This document shows positions 1 to 5,749 of a stretch of DNA of 5,749 nucleotides, one piece after another. Origin of the DNA: an uncultured beta proteobacterium (lineage in GTDB: Bacteria > Pseudomonadota > Gammaproteobacteria > Burkholderiales > Rhodocyclaceae). The stretch covers positions 1 to 5,749 of the forward strand of contig CAIYYE010000469.1 of assembly GCA_903930395.1 (NCBI GenBank), in the 5' to 3' direction. Numbering within the stretch: position 1 is the stretch's first letter; each line of letters begins with the position of its first letter. A model generated the notes under the pieces. That model was not told the DNA's origin and did not search any database. It was given only the letters and a program-made list of their open reading frames with translations. The translations under genes were made by a program, and so were the position numbers.

Positions 1-883
1 CAATTTCCTCGGCATCGTCTATCGGGAGATTCGCCAGGCGCTGACCGACATCGAGCGGATGTTCAAGCTGCTCAACGAAAACCGGGAAATCGCCGATGCG
101 CCGGACGCCCGCGAGTTGCCAGCCGGCCCCCTGCAGGTCAATTTCGCTGCGGTCGACTTCGCCTATGAGCCCAACCGGCAGATCCTGAAAAACCTCAGCT
201 TTGCCATTCCACCGGGCAAGACAGTCGCCGTCGTCGGTCACTCCGGGGCCGGCAAATCGACGCTGTCGCGGCTGCTCTATCGTTTCTACGATGTCACAGG
301 CGGCGCCATCCAGATTAACGGCCATGACCTGCGCACGCTCAAGCAAAGCAGCCTGCGTGCCGCCATCGGCATCGTGCCGCAGGACACCGTGCTGTTCAAC
401 GACACCATTTTCTACAACATCAACTACGGCCGTCCGGAAGCCAGCCGTGATGAAGTCCTGGCCGCAGCGCGCGCCGCTCAGTTGCACGACTTCATCGAAT
501 CGCTGCCACTCAAGTACGAGACCCGCGTTGGCGAACGCGGCCTGAAACTCTCCGGCGGCGAGAAGCAGCGTGTTGCCATTGCCCGCGCCCTGCTCAAGAA
601 TCCGCCCATCCTGATTTTCGATGAAGCCACCTCAGCCCTCGACTCGGCCACCGAGCGCGCCATCCAGACCCAGCTGGAACAAGTCGCCATCGGCCACACG
701 ACCCTGGTCATCGCCCACCGCCTGTCTACGGTCATGAATGCCGACGAAATCCTGGTCATGAGTGAAGGGCGCATCGTCGAGCGCGGCAGCCATGGCGCAC
801 TGCTCTCGGCCGAGGGAAGCTACGCCCGGATGTGGACCCTGCAGCAACAGGAAAAGCATGAAATGGAGGCGGCCGCGCAGTGA
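1..883 (+). CDS. ATM1/HMT1-type ABC exporter, 3' part (ATP-binding domain)
   Basis: This is the C-terminal part of a fused membrane-plus-ATPase ABC exporter; the gene starts left of the window. The frame is open from base 2 and reads NFLGIVYREIRQALTDIER before the Met at 59, so that Met is internal. The stretch matches the end of the transmembrane domain in the ATM1/HMT1/ABCB7 family. Counting from the Met at 59, the ATPase domain shows Walker A GHSGAGKST (60-68), Q-loop Gln108, signature LSGGE (164-168), Walker B ILIFDEA (184-190) with catalytic Glu189, D-loop SALD (192-195) and H-loop His220. All motifs are intact, so the domain should be active. Known bacterial relatives export glutathione-linked compounds or metal conjugates from the cytoplasm; the substrate here is inference only. 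The stop overlaps the start of the downstream histidine kinase by 4 bases. The ATPase call is near certain; the subfamily is less so because the membrane domain is missing. Confidence 0.93.
   Translation, partial: NFLGIVYREIRQALTDIERMFKLLNENREIADAPDARELPAGPLQVNFAAVDFAYEPNRQILKNLSFAIPPGKTVAVVGHSGAGKSTLSRLLYRFYDVTGGAIQINGHDLRTLKQSSLRAAIGIVPQDTVLFNDTIFYNINYGRPEASRDEVLAAARAAQLHDFIESLPLKYETRVGERGLKLSGGEKQRVAIARALLKNPPILIFDEATSALDSATERAIQTQLEQVAIGHTTLVIAHRLSTVMNADEILVMSEGRIVERGSHGALLSAEGSYARMWTLQQQEKHEMEAAAQ
865..869 (+). promoter_or_regulatory. Ribosome binding site for the GTG-started histidine kinase
   Basis: GGAGG lies inside the end of the exporter gene, 10 bases before the GTG at 880. It supports the GTG start, which is needed to keep the first membrane helix in the protein. 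Confidence 0.65.
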
Positions 884-2796
884 ACACCGGTCTGACAAGT
901 CGGGATGCACGCCGGGCATACAACCATGGCAGTTGGCTCTTGCCCTTCGCCACCTTCTTGCTGTTATCCCTGGCCACACTCGGCGCCTGGCACTGGCAAT
1001 ACCGACTTCAGAGCCAGGCGGAAGAGCTGGCGAGCAACCAGGAAAGTGCGGCGATCACTGCCGAGATTCGCGAACGCCTGAATCTGCACGGCCAGTTTCT
1101 TCGTTCCCTGCATGCCTTTGCCGGTGCGACGCCAAGCCAGGATGTCGCTGTCTGGAGTCGCTTTGCCAGGGATATCGAAGTCAATGGCAACCTGGCCGGC
1201 ATGTATGCCTTCGCCTACGCACCCGCAGTGGCTCTCGATCCAGCACGCAACGGCCTTCGCCACGTCGAGTTCACCACTGCTGGCGGCACGGCGCTCCCGT
1301 CGCCACGGCCCCTTGCCGATGTCGCCCTGCCGCTACGCTTCATTGCCCCAAAATCGCCGGCTGTCGATGCCATACTCGGCTTTAATCTGCTTTCCGAATC
1401 GGGGCGGCGCGATGCCATCAACCGGGCCGTGCTGACCGGCAACATCGCCATGACTGCGCCCATCGAACTGCAGCCGGACAAGGGTACGAAGCGCCCGGGT
1501 TTCCAGTTGATTCAGGCCATATTCGCCCCCTCCTTCGTGCTCGGGCAGCCGGACAGAAACCGGATAAACTTTGCCGGGGTCGTCCTTACGGCCTACCGTT
1601 TCGATGAGTTCATGGCCGCACTGACACTGCCCCTCAACAGCCGCTTCGCACTTCAGATATTCGATGAGTCCCTGTCCGGCGATGCCTCCGGCAGCACGGC
1701 GCCAACACTGATCTTCAGTTCGGACCCCGGCTACAACTATTCCTCGGCGCCCTTGCTCCATCACGAGATCGACTTCGGCGGACGCAACTGGGTGCTCCAC
1801 TTCCATCCCCGCAGCGTGCCCGCGCCGGGCCTGGACACCCCTGCCCTGGTGCTTTATGGCGGCCTGCTCGGCAGCCTGCTTCTGGCGCTTCTGGTGCACC
1901 ACCTGAGCACCCACCGCAAACGAGCCGAACGCTACGCCCTGACGCTGACCCGCGAACTCAGCGAACACCGGGATCACCTTCAGGAGCAGGTCAGCCAGCG
2001 TACGGCCAGCCTGAACAGCGCGCTGCAGCAGGCACGGGCCGCCAGCCAGGCCAAATCCGAGTTCCTCGCCAACATGTCGCACGAGTTGAATACCCCGATG
2101 CATGCCATTCTGGGCTTCGTCGAACTCGGCATCATGCGAGCCAGGGCGCTCAGCGACCCGAAAATCGGCCAGTACTTCGAGCGCATCGACCAGAGCGGAC
2201 AGCGACTGCTTTCCCTGATCGACGAATTGCTTGATCTCTCCAAGCTGGATGCCGGCCATGTCGAATTGCACCCGCAGACCTTTGATGCCCTGGCCCTGGT
2301 TCATGAGGTCATGTCCCAACTTGAACCACTCCTGCTCCAGCGCAACCTGCAGCTCGAGATCGTCAGCGAAACGAGCGAGGTCGTCATCACCGCCGACAGG
2401 AACCGTATTACTCAGGTTATCTGCAACCTGCTGTCCAATGCCATCAAGTTCTCGCCCATCGAAGGAACGATACGGATCGAGCTGTCCAGCGCCCTCCTGC
2501 CGACTGGTCGACGGGTCCAGGACAAGGGTTTTCAGCCCGGCCTTGCGATCCGCTTCATCGACCAGGGGGTAGGCATACCGGAAGATGAGCTGGAAACCAT
2601 TTTTGACAAGTTTGTGCAGAGTAGCGCGACCAAGAGTGGCGCCGGCGGAACCGGACTTGGGCTGGCCATTTGCCGGGGAATAGTTTCACAACACCGTGGT
2701 ACGATTGTTGCGCACAACAATCCAGAGCGGGGCGCCTGTTTCGTCGTCACCCTGCCATTGAGATTCTGGATGGGGAAATCAATACAAAATGACTAA
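880..2796 (+). CDS. CHASE-domain transmembrane sensor histidine kinase
   Basis: A 638-residue membrane sensor kinase that should autophosphorylate on His and pass phosphate to a receiver. The order is a short cytoplasmic start, TM helix about 18-38, a periplasmic region about 41-318, TM helix about 321-341, a helical linker about 345-392, HisKA and HATPase_c. The periplasmic part resembles CHASE domains, with GFNLLSESGRRDAINRAVLTG at roughly 167-187 as the most typical stretch; CHASE ligands are small molecules, and none can be named here. The H-box is SHELNTPMHAIL with His401; Asn404 sits where Arg is usual. The ATPase has the N-box NLLSNAIKFSP (516-526), G1 DQGVGIP (561-567), F-box IFDKF (574-578) and G2 GGTGLGLAI (589-597). 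There is no HAMP and no attached receiver, so it needs separate partners, probably the next two genes. The GTG start overlaps the exporter stop as GTGA. The only other in-frame starts lie past the first membrane helix. CHASE assignment is moderately sure; kinase assignment is very sure. Confidence 0.95.
   Translation: MNTGLTSRDARRAYNHGSWLLPFATFLLLSLATLGAWHWQYRLQSQAEELASNQESAAITAEIRERLNLHGQFLRSLHAFAGATPSQDVAVWSRFARDIEVNGNLAGMYAFAYAPAVALDPARNGLRHVEFTTAGGTALPSPRPLADVALPLRFIAPKSPAVDAILGFNLLSESGRRDAINRAVLTGNIAMTAPIELQPDKGTKRPGFQLIQAIFAPSFVLGQPDRNRINFAGVVLTAYRFDEFMAALTLPLNSRFALQIFDESLSGDASGSTAPTLIFSSDPGYNYSSAPLLHHEIDFGGRNWVLHFHPRSVPAPGLDTPALVLYGGLLGSLLLALLVHHLSTHRKRAERYALTLTRELSEHRDHLQEQVSQRTASLNSALQQARAASQAKSEFLANMSHELNTPMHAILGFVELGIMRARALSDPKIGQYFERIDQSGQRLLSLIDELLDLSKLDAGHVELHPQTFDALALVHEVMSQLEPLLLQRNLQLEIVSETSEVVITADRNRITQVICNLLSNAIKFSPIEGTIRIELSSALLPTGRRVQDKGFQPGLAIRFIDQGVGIPEDELETIFDKFVQSSATKSGAGGTGLGLAICRGIVSQHRGTIVAHNNPERGACFVVTLPLRFWMGKSIQND
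2772..2776 (+). promoter_or_regulatory. Weak ribosome binding site for the receiver-ATPase gene
   Basis: GGGGA ends 12 bases before the ATG at 2789, longer than ideal spacing. With the start 8 bases inside the kinase gene, initiation probably depends on translational coupling to it. Confidence 0.35.
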
Positions 2797-3712
2797 AACA
2801 CCTGTCTTGCTGGTTGATGATGAACAACTCAACCTCGAAATCCTGGTCGAGTATTTCGACGGTGAGGAACCGTTCTCGCTGCACGCAGCAGACAGCGGCG
2901 AGGCCGCCTGGCAGCTCCTGCAAGACCCTGAAAACGACTTCAAGCTCATCCTTCTCGACCGGATGATGCCCGGACTCGATGGCATAGGCCTGCTCCGACG
3001 CATCAAGGAGACGCCAAGACTGGCCGGCATTCCCGTCATCATGCAGACAGCCGCCAACTCACCTGAGCAAATTCGCGAGGGCCTCGAAGCGGGTGCCTAC
3101 TATTACCTGACCAAGCCCTATCGGCGCGACAGCCTGCTCGCCATTGTCCATGCGGCGCTGAGCGACGCCAATGCGCGCAACATGCTCAGCCAGCAGTTGC
3201 ACCAGCATATCAATTCGCTGCAATTCCTGGAAAAGGCGGAGTTTTCGATCAGGACCGTTGAAGAAGCCGGCCAGCTCGCCTCCTTCATCGCCAATGCCTG
3301 TCCGAACCCCGAAGCCGTGGTGATGGGAATTTCCGAACTGTTGATCAACGGGGTCGAGCACGGCAACCTGGGTCTAACCTACGTCGAAAAAAGCACCCTT
3401 AAGCAGGACGACCGCTGGCACGATGAAATCGTCCGGCGCGCCGCCTTGCCTGAAAATGCCGACAAGACGGTTCGCCTGGCCTTCCACCGGGATTGCGACG
3501 TAATCACCCTGCGCATCAGCGATGAGGGGAGTGGTTTCGCCTGGCAAAAGTATCTCGAGATCGATCCCGAACGTGCCTTTGACCCCAATGGCCGCGGCAT
3601 TGCCCTGGCCCGGATGTTGAGTTTCAGCAGCATCACCTACGAGGGTTGCGGCAATATCGCCATTGCCACGATTTGCCGCCGTGAAGAGGACCGCCCCGGG
3701 GTGCTGTCATGA
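2789..3712 (+). CDS. Response regulator: receiver plus RsbW/SpoIIAB-like ATPase domain
   Basis: A soluble 307-residue protein with a receiver domain (about 4-122) and a C-terminal GHKL ATPase of the anti-sigma/serine-kinase kind (about 150-300). The receiver has the acidic pair Asp10/Asp11, phosphoacceptor Asp57 (LILLDRMMPG), switch Thr87 and Lys109, so it should be phosphorylated. The ATPase has an N-box SELLINGVEHGN (182-193), a G1 box DEGSGF (245-250) and a glycine turn NGRGIAL (267-273). There is no His phosphorylation domain, so it is an output domain and not a sensor kinase. In RsbW/SpoIIAB relatives this domain binds a sigma factor and phosphorylates a STAS-domain antagonist on Ser/Thr; that role here is inference. 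About 50 residues separate the N-box from G1, longer than in classical RsbW. It overlaps the kinase gene by 8 bases and the following phosphatase gene by 4, implying one transcript. Confidence 0.92.
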   Translation: MTKTPVLLVDDEQLNLEILVEYFDGEEPFSLHAADSGEAAWQLLQDPENDFKLILLDRMMPGLDGIGLLRRIKETPRLAGIPVIMQTAANSPEQIREGLEAGAYYYLTKPYRRDSLLAIVHAALSDANARNMLSQQLHQHINSLQFLEKAEFSIRTVEEAGQLASFIANACPNPEAVVMGISELLINGVEHGNLGLTYVEKSTLKQDDRWHDEIVRRAALPENADKTVRLAFHRDCDVITLRISDEGSGFAWQKYLEIDPERAFDPNGRGIALARMLSFSSITYEGCGNIAIATICRREEDRPGVLS

Positions 3713-5250
3713 TTTCGATTGAGAACAAGATGAAGGTACTTGCCGTTGATGACAACCGGACCAATCTGCATATCCTGCAGGTTTTTCTCAAGAAGCTCGG
3801 GCATGAGGTCATCCTTGCCGAGAACGGCGAAGAAGCTGTACGCAAGTTCGAAGCCGAACAGCCCGATCTGATTCTTCTCGACATCATGATGCCTGTCATG
3901 GATGGCTTTGAAGCAGCCCGTCGCATCAAGGCGGTGCCGCGCGATCGATGGACGCCGGTGATCTTCCTCTCCGCCCTGAATCGGGATGAAAACCTGGTCG
4001 AAGGGCTGGATGCCGGCGCTGACGACTACCTGACCAAGCCGATCAATTTCGTGGTCCTTGAAGCCAAGCTGCGTTCAATGCAGCGTTCACTCGCCATGCA
4101 GCAGGAGTCCATCGATTCCCTGCGACGTGTGCAGGCAATTTCCGACAATGTTCTGGATGCCATCGTCACCAGTAACGAGGAAGGAATCATCGTATCGGTC
4201 AACCAATCGACCGAGCGAATTTTTGGCTGGAGTGCGGCCGAGTTGCCCGGGAAAAACCTGGCCGTGCTGTTGCCCGATCACCAACACGCTGGTGAAGACG
4301 ATCTGAGCGGTGGCAATACACTTGTAGATGCAAACAAACCCGTCGAACTGGAGCGCGAACTGCTCGCTCAGCATAAGAATGGCGACACTTTTCCGGCAAC
4401 GATCAGCATTTCTCGCGTCATCCTCGACAACCAGCGCATGAGCGTTTGCGTCATCCGTGACATCTCGGAACGGAAGCGGACAGAACAAACGTTGCGCGAG
4501 AATGCAGGCCAACTTCAGGAATATTTCGACCAGACGCAGGCTGAGCAGCATCTCGCCCTGCGCCTCATGGAGAAGCAACTACACCGCAAGGGCCTTCAGG
4601 ACGACTGCCTGCGCTATTCGGTCATTCCTGCCGAAAACTTCAGCGGCGATATCGTCGCCGCCAACCGCTCGCATGAAGGGCGTTTTTACGCCCTACTGGC
4701 TGACGCAACCGGCCATGGACTGACTGCCGCAATCAGCGTGCTGCCCGTGCTCGCGCTGTTCTACCGGATGACCAAACTGAATCGTCCGATTCGCGAGATT
4801 GTTCTTGAACTGAATCATCAGCTCAAGGAATCGATGCCGATCGGGCGCTTCGTGGCAATTACGCTGGTCTGCCTCAACGAATCCGAGAAGCAAGGTGACA
4901 TCTGGGTCGGTGGTACGCCCGAGGCATTTCTCTTCGACCGCTGGGGCCGGGTTGCCCGCACCTTCCAGTCAGCCAATCTGCCGCTAGGCATCGTCAGCAA
5001 CGATGAGCTGGGAGGAGATCCAGAGCACTTCAGCTGGGCCGACGAGAGCCAGCTCGTCCTTTGCTCGGATGGCCTGCTGGAAGCCACCAACGCCAGCGGC
5101 ATCCAGTTCGGCACGGAAAGACTGATTGCGGCCACAGCCAATACGTCACCGAGTGATCGCTTTGCAAAAATCGAAAGCACGCTGGCCAAGCATCAGGGTG
5201 AATGCATCGCCAGTGACGACATTTCACTGATGCTCATCGACTGCCCCTAA
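3709..5250 (+). CDS. Response regulator: receiver-PAS-SpoIIE-type PP2C phosphatase
   Basis: A soluble 513-residue protein. The receiver (about 8-125) has Asp14/Asp15, phosphoacceptor Asp58 (LILLDIMMPVMDG), Ser88 and Lys110. A PAS domain follows (about 142-255: DNVLDAIVTSNEEGIIVSVN near its start, KNGDTFPATISIS near its end, closing with DISERKRTE), then a helical linker (about 256-300). The C-terminal SpoIIE/RsbU-type PP2C domain (about 303-512) shows FSGDIVAA with Asp314, ADATGHGLTAA with Asp332, LCSDGLLEAT with Asp454 and SDDIS with Asp503/Asp504, the expected metal-binding acids. Such enzymes remove phosphate from Ser/Thr of STAS-domain antagonists, opposing an RsbW-like kinase such as the preceding gene product. 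The PAS gives a second input besides phosphorylation. The start at 3709 overlaps the previous stop as ATGA, with GGGG 7 bases before it; Met8 (ATG at 3730) is an alternative that leaves the receiver intact. Domain calls are firm; target is unknown. Confidence 0.94.
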   Translation: MISIENKMKVLAVDDNRTNLHILQVFLKKLGHEVILAENGEEAVRKFEAEQPDLILLDIMMPVMDGFEAARRIKAVPRDRWTPVIFLSALNRDENLVEGLDAGADDYLTKPINFVVLEAKLRSMQRSLAMQQESIDSLRRVQAISDNVLDAIVTSNEEGIIVSVNQSTERIFGWSAAELPGKNLAVLLPDHQHAGEDDLSGGNTLVDANKPVELERELLAQHKNGDTFPATISISRVILDNQRMSVCVIRDISERKRTEQTLRENAGQLQEYFDQTQAEQHLALRLMEKQLHRKGLQDDCLRYSVIPAENFSGDIVAANRSHEGRFYALLADATGHGLTAAISVLPVLALFYRMTKLNRPIREIVLELNHQLKESMPIGRFVAITLVCLNESEKQGDIWVGGTPEAFLFDRWGRVARTFQSANLPLGIVSNDELGGDPEHFSWADESQLVLCSDGLLEATNASGIQFGTERLIAATANTSPSDRFAKIESTLAKHQGECIASDDISLMLIDCP

Positions 5251-5263
5251 GCTGTCAAATGGC

Positions 5264-5293
5264 AAAAAAAAGGCCGGGAAACCCGGCCTTTTT
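5264..5293. terminator. Bidirectional intrinsic terminator between convergent genes
   Basis: An inverted repeat GGCCGGG (5272-5278), loop AAA and CCCGGCC (5282-5288) is flanked by eight A on the left and five T on the right. On the plus strand it reads as a GC stem plus U tract after the phosphatase gene (14 bases past its stop region). On the minus strand the A run becomes an eight-U tract after rplQ, 15 bases past its stop. The longer U tract on the minus side suggests stronger termination of the ribosomal operon. Confidence 0.92.
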
Positions 5294-5307
5294 AAATAAC
5301 AGCTGAA

Positions 5308-5706
5308 TTACGCAGCTGCTTCTTCGATTTCCACAGCCTCGGTGGGCTCCGGACGATCAACCAGCTCGACGAAAGCCATCGGTGCGTTGTCGCCGACGCG
5401 GAAGCCACACTTCAGAATACGAAGGTAGCCGCCCGGACGGGTAGCGTAACGCGGGCCGATTTCGGCGAACAGCTTGACCACGATGTCGCGGTCGCGCAGA
5501 CGGTCAAAAGCCAGACGCTTGTTAGCCAGCGTCGGGGTCTTGCCGAGGGTGATCATGGGTTCGACAACACGACGCAGTTCCTTGGCCTTGGGCACGGTGG
5601 TCTTGATGGCCTCGTGCTTGAGCAGGGAAACGGTCATGTTGCGCAGCATCGCCAGGCGATGGCTGCTGGTACGGTTCAGTTTGCGAAGTCCATTGCGGTG
5701 ACGCAT
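5308..5706 (-). CDS. rplQ: 50S ribosomal protein L17
   Basis: A 132-residue L17, a protein of the large ribosomal subunit located near the peptide exit tunnel. The N-terminus [17 protein letters not shown] and the later segments [17 protein letters not shown] and [22 protein letters not shown] are strongly conserved L17 signatures. Length is a few residues more than the Escherichia coli protein, owing to an acidic, Ala-rich tail ([10 protein letters not shown]) that is typical of variable L17 ends. The start is supported by AAAGGA a few bases upstream on the minus strand. In proteobacteria rplQ closes the alpha operon (rpsM-rpsK-rpsD-rpoA-rplQ), so rpoA is expected just right of the window; the 43 bases seen there hold no recognisable rpoA end. 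It converges on the signalling operon and shares a terminator with it. Confidence 0.98.
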   Translation of the reverse strand: MRHRNGLRKLNRTSSHRLAMLRNMTVSLLKHEAIKTTVPKAKELRRVVEPMITLGKTPTLANKRLAFDRLRDRDIVVKLFAEIGPRYATRPGGYLRILKCGFRVGDNAPMAFVELVDRPEPTEAVEIEEAAA

Positions 5707-5712
5707 GGTTAA

Positions 5713-5718
5713 TCCTTT
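5713..5718 (-). promoter_or_regulatory. rplQ: Ribosome binding site for rplQ
   Basis: The minus strand reads GAAAGGATTAACC before the ATG, placing AAAGGA 6 bases from the start codon. No convincing -35/-10 promoter is seen in the remaining bases to 5749, consistent with rplQ being transcribed from an upstream ribosomal promoter. Confidence 0.75.
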
Positions 5719-5749
5719 CTATATTCTGCAGGCGTCCCTTGACTGCCCG

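Noticed and set aside
59..61. ATG at 59 as the true start of a standalone ATP-binding protein
   Set aside because: The frame is open to the window edge, and the 19 residues before it match the end of the ATM1-type membrane domain, so this Met is internal.
762..1385. A 207-codon plus-strand frame bridging the exporter and kinase genes
   Set aside because: It overlaps two well-supported genes in another frame and is rich in Arg, Pro, Cys and Ser, as expected of an out-of-frame shadow.
1333..2319. A 328-codon open frame on the minus strand inside the histidine kinase gene
   Set aside because: It is antisense to the conserved HisKA and sensor regions. Long antisense frames are common in GC-rich DNA. 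The translation has no recognisable domain and no ribosome binding site was evident.
4132..4473. Possible FixL-type haem-binding PAS, suggested by the KNGDTFP ending
   Set aside because: By a remembered alignment to FixL, the axial haem His position after LLPD is occupied by Glu196, and the GIGR segment is missing. His191 and His193 are out of register. Cofactor status is open, but FixL-like haem is unlikely.
4087..4578. A 163-codon minus-strand open frame across the PAS region
   Set aside because: It is antisense to a clearly conserved domain, with no domain signal of its own.
5719..5749. End of rpoA on the minus strand
   Set aside because: Two of the three minus-strand frames reach a stop before rplQ, but the few residues visible do not resemble a known RpoA C-terminus, so no feature was called.

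Overview
The window looks like a chromosomal segment of a betaproteobacterium with moderately high GC content. The Rhodocyclales (Dechloromonas/Azonexus-like) are my best guess. The main evidence is the ribosomal protein L17 at the right end, whose sequence reads as betaproteobacterial. GC-rich third positions and the two-component protein style agree with this. Genus level is inference from memory, not from a search.

Layout: bases 1-5250 carry four plus-strand genes packed without gaps, with overlaps of 4, 8 and 4 bases. They are (i) the 3' part of an ATM1/HMT1-type ABC exporter, cut by the window edge; (ii) a membrane histidine kinase with a periplasmic CHASE-type sensor; (iii) a receiver protein carrying an RsbW/SpoIIAB-like ATPase (serine-kinase-type) domain; (iv) a receiver-PAS-SpoIIE-type PP2C phosphatase protein. 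A symmetric terminator hairpin at about 5264-5293 lies between this unit and the convergent minus-strand rplQ (5308-5706), the last gene of the ribosomal alpha operon. No stretch over 300 bases lacks a gene. I see no tRNA, mobile element, CRISPR array or repeat family.

How the genes may work together: the kinase probably senses something in the periplasm and phosphorylates one or both receivers. The effector domains of those receivers are the two opposing enzymes of a partner-switching circuit, a kinase/anti-sigma-like ATPase and a PP2C phosphatase. In the Pseudomonas HsbR-type arrangement these two outputs sit behind one receiver; here they are on two adjacent receiver proteins. No STAS-domain antagonist or sigma factor is encoded in the window, so the target is unknown. 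Translational overlap with the ABC exporter suggests co-expression with transport, but the operon's promoter lies left of the window.
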